Source: an uncultured Spirochaeta sp. (lineage in GTDB: Bacteria > Spirochaetota > Spirochaetia > DSM-27196 > Alkalispirochaetaceae). From it: 37,392 bases of DNA. A model generated the notes under the pieces. That model ran no database searches. It was not told the DNA's origin and saw only the letters and a program-made list of their open reading frames with translations. Where the stretch lies: NCBI GenBank assembly GCA_913030605.1, contig CAJWEZ010000043.1:1-37392 (forward strand), given 5' to 3'. The position numbers and the translations under genes are program-made. This document shows, piece after piece, positions 23,889-32,511 of the stretch. How positions within the stretch are numbered: position 1 is the stretch's first letter; the number at the start of each line of letters is the position of its first letter.

Positions 23889-25301
23889 CTACGTGGTCAG
23901 TGACGACTGACCGACGCCGAGGCGCTGCAGCCGTGCGTCGTCCAGGTCCACGGTCAGGTTCTTCTCCTGCGTCGGGAGCACGAGTCCGCGGGGACCGTCT
24001 TTGGCGCGCCGGAGATACTTGACCTGGGTGTAGTACAGGTCCGCACGGCGGGCGCTGCGGGCCTTGCTGAAGAACAGGGCCAGGTTGCCGGCGTCCAACA
24101 GAACTTCCAGCGGAACGCTCTTGCCGGGTCGATTCCGCACAAACACATATCCGCCGGGGTAATCGCGGGTATGGAGCCACCAGTCGTTCCCCCGCGTGGC
24201 GTGACGGAGGAGTTCGTCGTTCTCGCGGGCGTTGCGCCCCACAAGAATCCGGAATCCCTGGGATTCGAACTCGAGACCGGGCAGTGTGGATCCGCCGCGG
24301 TCGCCGCCGCCGCGCTGTTCCAGCGACGCGACGAGTTCCCGGAGGGCGGAAAGCTCCAGGGACTCAAGCTCCGCAAGGCGGCCGCGGATACGTTCGAGGC
24401 GGGAGGAGAGCGACTCGGCGCTGCTGTCGAGGAATGCAGCCGATTCCTCCGCCCGTCGGGCGCGGTCGTAGTACGCCGTTGCGTTGTCCGTGGGGCTCCG
24501 AGTCGGGTCGAGCTCCACGCGCACCGTCCGATTGTCGTCCAGATAGTCCGGCAGGTCCGCCCATTCCGCGCCCGGTCGTATCAGGTGCAGATTGGCAAGG
24601 ATGAGGTCCCCGATGTGACGGGTGCGGTCGGCGGCACCCTTTCGGGACCGGCCCTCCTCGATTTCGGAGAGGCGGGCGGCCGTCCGTCGCTCCTGTTTCT
24701 CGAGCGCCCGGCGACAGCGTCCGATCAGCCGTTCGCGGTCCGCGGCAATTTCCTGCTCCCGGTACTCCGCCTCTACCTGCTGGTTCAGCGTTCGACCGTC
24801 CGCCACCGGTCGTACGGTCCGCGGTTTCCCCGGTTTCTCCGGCGGCTGCGGGATAAAGGTGGCACCGGTTTCGATCCCCTGCGCCGGTTTCCGGAAAAAG
24901 GCGTCAAGGATCGTCCCGTCCGCATCGGTGACGATCACGTTGGCCCTGGTGCCCCACAGGCGCAGGTAGACGAGCGTCTCCTCGCCGTCGCGGTGTACGG
25001 ACAGCCGTACGATCCTGTCACGATGAACGTGCTCCACGGCAACGATGCGCCCACCGCGAAGCCGCGCCCACAGAAAATCCTCGAATCGCTGATGGCTCCG
25101 ACGGGCGCGGGGAGGGCGCTCGGTGGCGTGAAACCGAACGCGAGGGTTCTCCAGGCACACCCGGAGCCACCAGGCCGCCGGTGGCCGGAACACCTGAAGG
25201 TACAGATTGCGGAAGTCATACTGGATGATCTTCTGGATGTGGTGCCCCGGGAGCTCGAGCTCCGCAAGGACCTGGTCGATTTCCGCAGCGTTCAGGGACA
25301 T
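23889..25301 (-). CDS. RqcH/NFACT family protein (ribosome rescue; fibronectin-binding-like)
   Basis: This 470-residue protein has an NFACT-N domain (about 1-150, SLNAAEIDQVLAELELPGHHIQKI; YLRLWGTRANVIVTD). A coiled-coil-rich centre follows (about 170-330), then the NFACT-R/DUF814 domain at about 340-450 (FRILVGRNARENDELLRHATRGNDWWLHTRDYPGGYVFVR and YYTQVKYLRRAKDGPRGLVLPTQEKNLTVDLD, quoted here as separate pieces of one domain). In bacteria RqcH binds the stalled 50S subunit and recruits alanyl-tRNA to add C-terminal Ala tails; the conserved Asp-Arg pair needed for that is present at 95-96 (HRDRIVRL). It is shorter than the usual 550 or so residues, mostly in the middle. It starts 6 bases after the folC stop in coordinates, that is, upstream of folC's neighbour order folC-rqcH, so it is co-transcribed with folC. 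Confidence 0.88.
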   Translation of the reverse strand: MSLNAAEIDQVLAELELPGHHIQKIIQYDFRNLYLQVFRPPAAWWLRVCLENPRVRFHATERPPRARRSHQRFEDFLWARLRGGRIVAVEHVHRDRIVRLSVHRDGEETLVYLRLWGTRANVIVTDADGTILDAFFRKPAQGIETGATFIPQPPEKPGKPRTVRPVADGRTLNQQVEAEYREQEIAADRERLIGRCRRALEKQERRTAARLSEIEEGRSRKGAADRTRHIGDLILANLHLIRPGAEWADLPDYLDDNRTVRVELDPTRSPTDNATAYYDRARRAEESAAFLDSSAESLSSRLERIRGRLAELESLELSALRELVASLEQRGGGDRGGSTLPGLEFESQGFRILVGRNARENDELLRHATRGNDWWLHTRDYPGGYVFVRNRPGKSVPLEVLLDAGNLALFFSKARSARRADLYYTQVKYLRRAKDGPRGLVLPTQEKNLTVDLDDARLQRLGVGQSSLTT

Positions 25302-25307
25302 GGTCCG

Positions 25308-26723
25308 CTATTCTACAACGAGACGGCGGACCTCAGCGACCATGTAGAACGACCCGCTCACCAGAATCTTCCCGGCAAGTCCGGCCCCGGACCCATCGGC
25401 AAGGCGTTCCCGGGCGAGGGCCAGCGCTTCCGCGGGGTCGTCGCGGCGCTCCACGGCGTAGCCCGCCGCAGCGATCCGCCGGGCCACGTCGCCGGGGTCG
25501 CCGGGCTTGAAGCGCCCGGGGCGTGACACGACAAATCCGGTGGTGAGCGGAGCCAGAGCGCGTGCGATCGCCTCGACGTTCTTGCCGGCGACCACTCCCA
25601 GGATGATGGGGATACGACGCCCCGCCGGCATGCGACGGAGCAGGGTCTCGGCGAGGGCCGCGGCGCTCTCGGCGGTGTGGGCGCCGTCGAGAATCACGTC
25701 GCCCACCACCTCGCCGCGGCCGGGAAGGCGCGTGCCGGCGATCGCCGCCGTGATGCTGTCTGTCCCGGCCATGGGCACCTCGCCGCCGGCCACGAGGCGC
25801 CGATAGGCGGCGAGTGCCATCGCGGTGTTGGTGCGGTGAACCGCACCGAGCATGGACAGGCGGACGGTGGCGTCGCCGGCCCACGAGGGAAGCTGCACGA
25901 CCGATCCCGAAAGTGCATCCACCTCACCGGCGGGATCACCGGCGTCCGGAAGCGGCAGGACATCGATCACCGGTGCATGCCGTTCGCCGGCCACGCGGCG
26001 AAACACCGCATCGGCGTCGGGGTGCTGTGGCGAAAGGAGCAGCGGCACCCGCTCCTTGATGATACCGGCCTTCTCACCGGCGATCAGCGCCAGAGTATCA
26101 CCGAGATACTCGGTGTGTTCGAGCTCGATGCGGGTGATGAGCGTCGCGCGGGGTCGGGACACGTTGGTGGCATCGAGGCGGCCGCCCAGTCCCGTTTCCA
26201 GAACGATCCAATCGCAGCCGGCGGCGTGAAAGTAGCAGAACGCCAGAGCCGTCAGCAGTTCAAAGGTGGTGGGGAGTTCGTCCTCGGCGACACCGGCGGC
26301 GGTCATCTGTTCCACGACCGCCCACACGCGTCGGCCCTGCTGAACCATCGTGGTGTCGCGGGCGGTGTCGGAGGCTGCGTCGCGGGCGCCGTCCGCAGGT
26401 CCGCCGACGACGGCATACGGTTCGGTGACGGAAAACCGCTCCCGGTAGTCCAGCACGTGGGGCGACGTGTACAGGCCCACCCGCCGGCCACTGGCGGCGA
26501 GGAGCGAGGTCAGGTACGCCGCAGTGGAGCCCTTGCCCTTTGAGCCGGCGAGATGAGCCACCGGCAGGCGGTGCTGGGGGTTTCCCAGCCGCTCCAGCAA
26601 CGCCACCATTCGCTCCAGCCGGTACATGCGGAGCTGCGGTGTGGTGCGTTCGAGGTTGGTGCGCGATTCGAAACGCGCGAACACGTCCTCGGGCGTGTCG
26701 ATCCCGCTATCCACGGCGATCAT
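25308..26723 (-). CDS. folC: Folylpolyglutamate synthase / dihydrofolate synthase
   Basis: This 471-residue Mur-ligase-fold enzyme adds Glu to folates (and may join dihydropteroate to Glu). The P-loop motif is HLAGSKGKGSTAAYL (60-74), followed by GLYTSPHVLDYRERF. The central segment is DWIVLETGLGGRLDATN and the ATP-domain segment ITRIELEHTEYLGDTLALIAGEKAGIIK. The C-terminal domain has VILDGAHTAESAAALAETL. An insert of about 30 residues (PADGARDAASDTARDTTMVQ) follows the RERFSVTEPY region. This explains its length beyond the usual 420 or so. The ATG at 26723 lies inside the hisD-like 3' end (17-base overlap), with no distinct Shine-Dalgarno. The next gene, the rqcH-type, begins 6 bases after the stop. 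Confidence 0.94.
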   Translation of the reverse strand: MIAVDSGIDTPEDVFARFESRTNLERTTPQLRMYRLERMVALLERLGNPQHRLPVAHLAGSKGKGSTAAYLTSLLAASGRRVGLYTSPHVLDYRERFSVTEPYAVVGGPADGARDAASDTARDTTMVQQGRRVWAVVEQMTAAGVAEDELPTTFELLTALAFCYFHAAGCDWIVLETGLGGRLDATNVSRPRATLITRIELEHTEYLGDTLALIAGEKAGIIKERVPLLLSPQHPDADAVFRRVAGERHAPVIDVLPLPDAGDPAGEVDALSGSVVQLPSWAGDATVRLSMLGAVHRTNTAMALAAYRRLVAGGEVPMAGTDSITAAIAGTRLPGRGEVVGDVILDGAHTAESAAALAETLLRRMPAGRRIPIILGVVAGKNVEAIARALAPLTTGFVVSRPGRFKPGDPGDVARRIAAAGYAVERRDDPAEALALARERLADGSGAGLAGKILVSGSFYMVAEVRRLVVE

Positions 26724-28017
26724 CGCGTCGTCGCAGCGCCGCTGCGTGGGTGTAGAACCCCTCGTGGTCCGCCAGACGGATCACGTGATCGCGCATCTCG
26801 CGGTAGCCGGATTCGGTCACCTCGATGACCGAGGACGCCTTCTGAAAGTCACGGACCGAAACGGGACCGAAACTTCTCGCCCATCCGCCGGTGGGCAGCA
26901 CCGCGTTGGGGCCCGTGGCGTAGTTGGCGAGACTGAAGGCGGTGTGCGGTCCGATGAGCACCTCGGACGCGTTGCGGATCGAGGAGGCCGTGGCGTGCGG
27001 GTCCCGGGTGTGCACCAGGAGGTGCTCCGGGGCGAACTCGTTGGCCACGGTGATGCTCTCCTCGTCGTCCCCCGTGAGGATCGCTCCCCCGTAGCGCGAG
27101 AACACGTCGGTGAGGAAGGTGTGTCGCGGCTCGGGGACCTCGGCGAGCAGTTCCTCCACGGCGCCGGTAACGGCCTCGACAAGCGCCGGTGCGGCGGTTA
27201 CCAGGAGCGCTGACGAATCGCTGCCGTGTTCCGCCTCGATCATCAGATCGAGCGCCACGCGCCACGGATCGGCGGACTCATCGGCAACGATCATCGACTC
27301 CGACGGACCCGCCGGAAGGCCCACGTCGATCGAGTCGGCGACCAGGCGTTTGGCGGCGGCAACGTAGGAACTCCCGGGCCCCACGACCTTGCGCACCGCC
27401 GGGATCGTTGCGGTGCCCCAGGCGAGGGCGGCGATCGCCTGGGCGCCACCCACGCGGTAGACACGGTCGATCCCGCACCGCGAGGCTGCATACAGCACCG
27501 CCGGATCCACCGTGCCGTCGGCCCGGGGCGGTGTGGTCACGGCGATCGTGGGAACGCCGGCGAGCACCGCCGGTACGGCGAGCATGTACATCATCGAGGG
27601 GAAACTGCCTCGGCCACTGGGAACGTAGAGGCCCACCGCATCGATCGGCGTGTGTCGTTCCGATGCGATAATACCCGGGCGGACCTGCACGGTCTCCGCT
27701 GCATGGCGCACCTGCGCGCGATGAAAGCGGCGAACGTTCTCGATCGCGTAGTCCAGCGCCTCGCGGAGGTCCTCGTCGAGGCTGTCGGCGGCGGCATCGA
27801 ACTCTGCCGTCGTCACGCGGATCCCGTCCATAGGGACGTCGGCGCCGTCGAACCGTCTGGTGTACTCAACCAGCGCGGCGTCCCCGCGACGGCGGACGTC
27901 CTCCACCACCGGTCGTACCGTCTCCACATCGTCGGCGATGTTCTGCTGTGCCCGTGCCAGGATGCGGCGCCGGTCGGCGGCGGCCAGAGCGTCCCAGCGG
28001 TGTACCTGCATCGTCAT
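26707..28017 (-). CDS. Histidinol dehydrogenase family protein, active-site variant
   Basis: This 436-residue protein is clearly of the HisD fold: LYVPSGRGSFPSMMYML, KVVGPGSSYVAAAKRLVAD, GLPAGPSESMIVADESADP, NEFAPEHLLVHT with the catalytic Glu-His, and VRDFQKASSVIEV. Compared with the classical enzyme, three features differ. The zinc motif LLAQAEH reads LMIEAEH (Gln to Glu), the SAGDY zinc Asp is Asn (SLANY), and the NHVLPT His is Ala (NAVLPT). The C-terminal His (FYTHAAAL) is kept. No other his gene is nearby. It may be a paralogue acting on another amino alcohol or a non-enzymatic family member; histidinol oxidation is not safe to assume. The ATG overlaps the upstream membrane-protein stop (ATGA). 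Confidence 0.85.
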   Translation of the reverse strand: MTMQVHRWDALAAADRRRILARAQQNIADDVETVRPVVEDVRRRGDAALVEYTRRFDGADVPMDGIRVTTAEFDAAADSLDEDLREALDYAIENVRRFHRAQVRHAAETVQVRPGIIASERHTPIDAVGLYVPSGRGSFPSMMYMLAVPAVLAGVPTIAVTTPPRADGTVDPAVLYAASRCGIDRVYRVGGAQAIAALAWGTATIPAVRKVVGPGSSYVAAAKRLVADSIDVGLPAGPSESMIVADESADPWRVALDLMIEAEHGSDSSALLVTAAPALVEAVTGAVEELLAEVPEPRHTFLTDVFSRYGGAILTGDDEESITVANEFAPEHLLVHTRDPHATASSIRNASEVLIGPHTAFSLANYATGPNAVLPTGGWARSFGPVSVRDFQKASSVIEVTESGYREMRDHVIRLADHEGFYTHAAALRRRDDRRG

Positions 28018-28466
28018 GGCTGCGCACTATACCACGCCGGCGGCTGCGCGGGGAGACGCCGGGCGTGGAGGATGTCGAAGAACAGCAGGAACAGCGCCTG
28101 CACGAGAATACCGACGCCGTTTCCCAGCAGGAACGGATCGGTGCGGAACAGGACCGTGATCGCCGCACCGCCGGCGAGATAGAGGAGATCCAGCCATCCG
28201 TTGATCACCAGAACACGTCGCAGCCGGAGGGTGTCGCGAACCTCCTGCACTTCGTCGGGGTATCGGCCCCGCCGTCGGCGGGCACCCCAGGCGCCGACGG
28301 TGGCGATCACGGCATCCACGCCGCCCCAGATGAGCGCCTGCAGCGCGAACCCCTGCACAACCGGCCAGGGCAGCACGAGGCCCACACCGCCGACGATGAT
28401 CGAGGGGAGACTCCAGCGCAGGAGACGGCGCGCGATATCGGTCTGAGTCCGTGCCACGTGTTCCAC
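28014..28466 (-). CDS. Small four-helix membrane protein, function unknown
   Basis: This 150-residue protein has four predicted membrane segments (about 15-34, 39-61, 85-107 and 112-132). A basic loop sits between helices 2 and 3 (ARRRRGRYPDEVQEVRDTLRLRR). I do not recognise the family. The GTG start at 28466 has a TACTAT element ending 9 bases upstream and no Shine-Dalgarno. It is the first gene of the unit with hisD-like, folC, rqcH-type, Memo-like and pseudokinase genes, to which it is linked by overlapping stop and start. Confidence 0.65.
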   Translation of the reverse strand: MEHVARTQTDIARRLLRWSLPSIIVGGVGLVLPWPVVQGFALQALIWGGVDAVIATVGAWGARRRRGRYPDEVQEVRDTLRLRRVLVINGWLDLLYLAGGAAITVLFRTDPFLLGNGVGILVQALFLLFFDILHARRLPAQPPAWYSAQP

Positions 28467-28475
28467 GGGACCACG

Positions 28476-28481
28476 ATAGTA
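28476..28481 (-). promoter_or_regulatory. -10 element for the 28466-to-21538 unit
   Basis: TACTAT on the minus strand ends 9 bases before the GTG at 28466. A TTGCCG occurs only 14 bases upstream, an unfavourable spacing, so the -35 is not convincing. Confidence 0.35.
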
Positions 28482-28576
28482 CAGACCGGTGCCCTCGGCA
28501 ACGGCCGGTTCGACGTGGTGTGCCCCGGGGATCGCGGTGCACCGGCTGACACCGGCGTGTCCGCTGTGTTACTTTG

Positions 28577-28615
28577 TCGGTCACAGACCGAGATTGACCA
28601 AGAGTGACCGAGACT
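28577..28615 (+). promoter_or_regulatory. Operator-like array in the fabV leader: palindrome plus 10-bp direct repeats
   Basis: A perfect 15-bp palindrome TCGGTC-ACA-GACCGA (28577-28591) merges into three tandem 10-bp copies of GACCRAGABT starting at 28586, 28596 and 28606. The array lies between a weak candidate promoter (CTGACA 28546-28551, 17 bases, TTACTT 28569-28574) and the fabV Shine-Dalgarno. Confidence 0.5.
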
Positions 28616-28633
28616 TTCCGAGGAGGAAGAGAC

Positions 28634-29800
28634 ATGGTTGTGAAGCCGATGATTCGGAGCAATATCTGCATGAACGCCCATCCGGTGGGATGCGAGCGCA
28701 ACGTGGAGCAGCAGATCGAGTACGTGAAGTCGCAGGGGACCTTCTCCGGCCCCAGGAACGTCCTGGTGATCGGCGCCTCCGGTGGCTATGGGCTCGCCTC
28801 CCGCATTACCGCTGCCTTCGGCTCCGGTGCCGCCACAATCGGGGTGTCCTACGAGACACCGGCGAAGGGAAAGCGGACCGCCACGGCGGGGTGGTATCAG
28901 GACCTGGCCTTCCGTCGCTTTGCCGACGCCGCCGGTCTCCCGAATCGCAGTTTTATCGGCGACGCCTTTTCCCACGAGACCAAGCAGGATGTGATCGCCG
29001 CGGTCCGGGAGATGATGGGGACCGTGGACATGGTGGTGTACAGCCTGGCTTCCGCCGTCCGTGTGGACCCGGACACCGGCGAAATGTACCGGTCGGCGCT
29101 CAAACCGGTGGGCCAGCGCTACGAGTCGGTGACGCTGGACGGAAAGACCGCGGAGCTCAAGCCCACGGCGATGGACCCGGCGACGGAGGACGAGATCGCC
29201 CAGACGGTGAAGGTGATGGGTGGCGAGGACTGGAAGCTCTGGATCGACGCGCTTCGCGAAGCGGGGGTTCTCGCCGACGATGCCATCACCGTGGCGTACT
29301 CGTACATCGGTCCGGATATCACATTTGCCCTCTATCGCGACGGGACGATCGGCAAAGCAAAGGAACACCTTGAGGCCACGGCTCACGAGCTCGATGCGAC
29401 CCTCTCCCGGACCGGCGGACACGCGTGGGTCAGTGTGAACAAGGCGCTTGTCACGCGCGCCAGCGCCGTCATCCCGGGGGTGTCACTCTACCTTGCCGTG
29501 CTCTACGGCGTCATGAAGCGCAAGGGAATCCACGAGGGTACGATCGAGCAGATGTACCGTCTGTTCACCGATCAGCTCTACGGCGGCGACGGGCCGGAGA
29601 CCGACTCCGTGGGACGCATTCGCCTCGATGACTGGGAAATGCGTGAGGACGTTCAGGAGGAGGTCCATCGTCTCTGGGATCAGGTGAACGAGGAGAACCT
29701 CACGTCGATCGCCGATGTCGCCGGATTCCAGCACGAATTCCTGCAGATCCACGGGTTCGACTTTGACGGCGTGGACTACGACGCCGACGTGGAGGTTTAG
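28634..29800 (+). CDS. fabV: Trans-2-enoyl-ACP/CoA reductase (NADH), FabV type
   Basis: This 388-residue reductase completes the fatty-acid elongation cycle by reducing the enoyl double bond; the FabV class is larger than FabI and uses NADH. The nucleotide-binding motif is LVIGASGGYGLASRI. The active site is Y-X8-K: YSYIGPDITFALYRDGTIGKAK (quoted across the motif) carries the Tyr and the Lys. Other family segments are NICMNAHPVGCE at the N-terminus and EVHRLWDQVNEENL near the end. Length fits the family (about 390-400). The start at 28634 has AGGAGG (28621-28626) 7 bases upstream, so this gene uses an ordinary leader. The leader carries a palindrome and repeats. The stop is 17 bases from that of the convergent C_GCAxxG_C_C gene. 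Confidence 0.95.
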   Translation: MVVKPMIRSNICMNAHPVGCERNVEQQIEYVKSQGTFSGPRNVLVIGASGGYGLASRITAAFGSGAATIGVSYETPAKGKRTATAGWYQDLAFRRFADAAGLPNRSFIGDAFSHETKQDVIAAVREMMGTVDMVVYSLASAVRVDPDTGEMYRSALKPVGQRYESVTLDGKTAELKPTAMDPATEDEIAQTVKVMGGEDWKLWIDALREAGVLADDAITVAYSYIGPDITFALYRDGTIGKAKEHLEATAHELDATLSRTGGHAWVSVNKALVTRASAVIPGVSLYLAVLYGVMKRKGIHEGTIEQMYRLFTDQLYGGDGPETDSVGRIRLDDWEMREDVQEEVHRLWDQVNEENLTSIADVAGFQHEFLQIHGFDFDGVDYDADVEV

Positions 29801-29817
29801 AGCGAAGCCCGCCAGCG

Positions 29818-30423
29818 TCAGATCTCGTCTGCCGGTGCGCCGGACTCGGTTCCGGCGCGCCGGTCGCCGCACCGAACCGCCTCGTACTCCCGTCGTACGT
29901 CCTCCAGCGTGATGCCGGAGCGTTCGATTTCCCGCAGCAACAGTTCTACGGCCCACCCCGCAGCCTGTCCGCAGACGGCGGGGCAGTGCGTTGAATGCGC
30001 GCCCGCATCCTCGAAGTCCGTTTTTTGTTCGGGGTCCCACAGGTCGAACTCGCGGCCCATCGTCTGGCGGTGGATCGCGCGGCACTGCAGCGTTCCGTAA
30101 TGGTCCAGGAAGCGATTGTGGAGGCGCCTCGCCAGGTCAAATCCGCGGTATTTGGCGTCGCTGTCGCCGTCGATTCGATCCCGACGACGCCCGAAGAGGC
30201 TCGACATGACCATAACCGCGCCGGTATAGGCGCCGCAGGTTCCGTCGGTGGTGAGTCCACCGCCGGCGGCCAGTCCGGTCGCGGCGCGGAAAAGCAGGTC
30301 GTCCTGAATGCCCAGGGCCTCCTGAATTCCGGCGAGCGTGCACTGGGCACACCCGTGGTACCGCGATTCGCACGCCGCGGCGTGTGCGGACGCCTTCCGT
30401 GACAGTTCTCGCATCCGTTCCAT
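29818..30423 (-). CDS. C_GCAxxG_C_C family protein (putative redox protein)
   Basis: This 201-residue protein shows the family signature around HGCAQCTLAGIQEALGI, then GGGLTTDGTCGAYTGAVMV, a middle YGTLQCRAIHRQTMG and HCPAVCGQAAGWAVELL. It has eight or more Cys residues spread along the chain. Family members are predicted redox or metal-cluster proteins whose reaction is not known to me. The start at 30423 was preferred over an in-frame GTG at 30435 because GGGAGG lies just upstream (4 bases). It is cytoplasmic, with no signal peptide. Convergent with fabV and divergent from the DEAD-box gene. Confidence 0.8.
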   Translation of the reverse strand: MERMRELSRKASAHAAACESRYHGCAQCTLAGIQEALGIQDDLLFRAATGLAAGGGLTTDGTCGAYTGAVMVMSSLFGRRRDRIDGDSDAKYRGFDLARRLHNRFLDHYGTLQCRAIHRQTMGREFDLWDPEQKTDFEDAGAHSTHCPAVCGQAAGWAVELLLREIERSGITLEDVRREYEAVRCGDRRAGTESGAPADEI

Positions 30424-30452
30424 GCGCCCTCCCACGACGACGGCACGCTCCG

Positions 30453-30481
30453 TTGCGGAGTTCCGTCGTTTTCTATACCTT
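30453..30481 (+). promoter_or_regulatory. Candidate promoter of the DEAD-box gene, leaderless type
   Basis: TTGCGG (30453-30458) pairs with TACCTT (30476-30481) at 17 bases. An overlapping TATACC (30474-30479) has a better -10 but only 15 bases of spacing. Either ends 8 to 10 bases before the ATG at 30490. Confidence 0.35.
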
Positions 30482-30489
30482 AGACGGGT

Positions 30490-32385
30490 ATGAAATTTGG
30501 TGAACTGAATCTAGACAGTGAGATACTCGCCGGGGTAGCCGCAGCCGGCTTCGAGGAATGCACTGACGTACAAGCCCAGGCCATTCCCCACGTCATTAAC
30601 GGCGCTGATGTAATGGTACAGTCACAGACGGGAACTGGCAAGACTGCGGCCTTTCTTCTTCCCACCTTCCAGCTGTTGCGCAACAACCCGGACTTCAAGG
30701 GGGCCACCGCCCTCGTCGTCGCCCCGACCCGCGAACTGGCGGTCCAGATCAAGGAGGAGGCCGACCTTCTCGGAGAGGGACTGGGACTCCGGACGGAGGT
30801 GTTTCACGGCGGTGTGGGCTATGGCCCGCAGCAGTCGGCCCTGGCCGAGGGCGTCGACATCATCGTGGGAACGCCGGGACGCATGCTCGATCTCAGCCAG
30901 TCCGGTCACATGAAGCTCAAGGATGTCAGGATTGTCATCGTGGACGAGGCGGACCGTCTCTTCGACATGGGGTTCTACCCGGACATTCGCCGCATGTTTC
31001 AGCGATTCGTGCCGCGGGAGGAACGCGTCAACATGCTGTTCAGCGCCACGCTGAGCACCAAAGCGCGCAACATCGCCTGGGAGCACATGAACAGCCCCGT
31101 GGAAATCGAGATCGAACCGGAGCACGTCACCGTCGACAAGGTGACCCAGACGCTCTACCACGTTGCCACGGAAGAGAAGATGTCCGTGCTCCTGGGGCTG
31201 CTCAAAAAGCACCAGCCGCGCACGGCGATCGTCTTTACGAACACCAAGCGCGCCGCCGAAGAGGTGGCGAAACGCCTGGAGATCAACGGCTATCCGTCGG
31301 AGTTCATTATCGGAGATCTTCCGCAGCGCAAGCGCATCCAGATCATCCAGCGCATCAAGGCCGGTGAGGCGGAATTCCTCGTTGCCACGGATGTCGCCGC
31401 CCGGGGCCTCCACATCAACGATCTGGACATGGTGATCAACTACGACCTGCCGGAGGATCCCGAGGCGTACGTGCACCGCATCGGCCGCACCGCCCGGGCG
31501 GGAGAGTCTGGCGCGGCGATTACGTTGGCGTGTCAGCGCTACGTGTTCGGCCTGGACTCGATCGAATCGCTGATCCGGCAGAAAATACCGGTGGATCAGC
31601 TGTCCGAGGACCTCTTTGCCGAGGACGCCAGTGCCGGCATGCGAATTCGCACCGGAGACGCCGGTCGCGACGGCCGTCGGGATCGTGACGGCCGCGGATC
31701 CCGCGATCGCGGTGGCCGCGGAGGAGGCGATCGGCGCCGGACGTCCCGAAGCCACGGCGACCGTGATCGGGACCGCGATCGCGATCGCGATCGGAACCGT
31801 GACCGCGATCGGGATCGTGACCGCAATCGGAACCGCAGTGGACGGGATGGCGCATCCCGCGATCGGTCCCGGAGTCGTGGCGGTGCCCCCCGAAGCGGCG
31901 GCGGACGACCGCGTCAGCCGGAGACCACCGGAGCGCCGAAAGCCAGCGACAGCCTCGAGGAGCGACTGGCGTACTACCGGGAGAAGTACGGTGAGGACTT
32001 CCAACCCACCGACGAGATGCTCGCCAACATGGGCGCGTCCGGTGGCGGGGGATCCCGCGGCGGAGGAAAAGACGGCGGTTCGCGCAGTGGCGGATCCCGA
32101 AGTGGAGGCTCGCGGCGCAATCGCCGGCGCGGAGGCTCCGGGCGTGGCGGTTCGAAGCCGAAGGAGGACGCGGCGCGCGATTCCAACGCATCGTCTGGCA
32201 ACGCATCGTCGGGGACTGCGGCTCGGAGCAACGCGCCTCGCAAGGATACGGCCGCACCGTCCGGTGCCGCCGACGCCGCCAGGGCGAAGGATACCAGCGG
32301 AGGCCGGGACAGTGGGGCCGGGGCAGCGAAAGGCAAGAAAGGCCTGTTCGGCGCCCTGCGTTCGCTGTTCGGGGGCGACGAGTAG
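30490..32385 (+). CDS. DEAD-box RNA helicase with long Arg/Asp- and Gly/Ser-rich tail
   Basis: This 631-residue helicase unwinds RNA with ATP. Core motifs: Q-motif VQAQAIP (27-33), Walker A SQTGTGKT (45-52), PTRELAV, VGTPGR, DEAD (152-155), SAT in LFSATLS, and HRIGRTARAG. The core ends near residue 385. The tail first has alternating Arg-Asp, then a short helical segment (DSLEERLAYYREKYGEDFQ), Gly/Ser/Arg repeats, and ends in a hydrophobic patch KGLFGALRSLFGG that could be amphipathic. Such tails bind RNA. RhlB- or CsdA-like naming would be a guess. The ATG at 30490 has no Shine-Dalgarno; candidate -10 hexamers lie 8 to 10 bases upstream. The next gene, rpsD, has its own promoter. Confidence 0.92.
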   Translation: MKFGELNLDSEILAGVAAAGFEECTDVQAQAIPHVINGADVMVQSQTGTGKTAAFLLPTFQLLRNNPDFKGATALVVAPTRELAVQIKEEADLLGEGLGLRTEVFHGGVGYGPQQSALAEGVDIIVGTPGRMLDLSQSGHMKLKDVRIVIVDEADRLFDMGFYPDIRRMFQRFVPREERVNMLFSATLSTKARNIAWEHMNSPVEIEIEPEHVTVDKVTQTLYHVATEEKMSVLLGLLKKHQPRTAIVFTNTKRAAEEVAKRLEINGYPSEFIIGDLPQRKRIQIIQRIKAGEAEFLVATDVAARGLHINDLDMVINYDLPEDPEAYVHRIGRTARAGESGAAITLACQRYVFGLDSIESLIRQKIPVDQLSEDLFAEDASAGMRIRTGDAGRDGRRDRDGRGSRDRGGRGGGDRRRTSRSHGDRDRDRDRDRDRNRDRDRDRDRNRNRSGRDGASRDRSRSRGGAPRSGGGRPRQPETTGAPKASDSLEERLAYYREKYGEDFQPTDEMLANMGASGGGGSRGGGKDGGSRSGGSRSGGSRRNRRRGGSGRGGSKPKEDAARDSNASSGNASSGTAARSNAPRKDTAAPSGAADAARAKDTSGGRDSGAGAAKGKKGLFGALRSLFGGDE

Positions 32386-32433
32386 TCGCTCCCGCCGTCG
32401 GTGGTGCCCGGATCGGTCCGTGGCCGCCGCGGC

Positions 32434-32463
32434 TTGACACCGCGTGACGGAAACGCGTATGAT
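32434..32463 (+). promoter_or_regulatory. Strong sigma70-type promoter of rpsD
   Basis: TTGACA (32434-32439), an 18-base spacer and TATGAT (32458-32463). The start codon is 48 bases downstream, leaving a leader of about 40 bases with Shine-Dalgarno AAGGAG (32498-32503). Confidence 0.85.
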
Positions 32464-32511
32464 CGCCGCTCGATGCGTCTCGTTGAGAGCGTAATACAAG
32501 GAGAACTGTGA

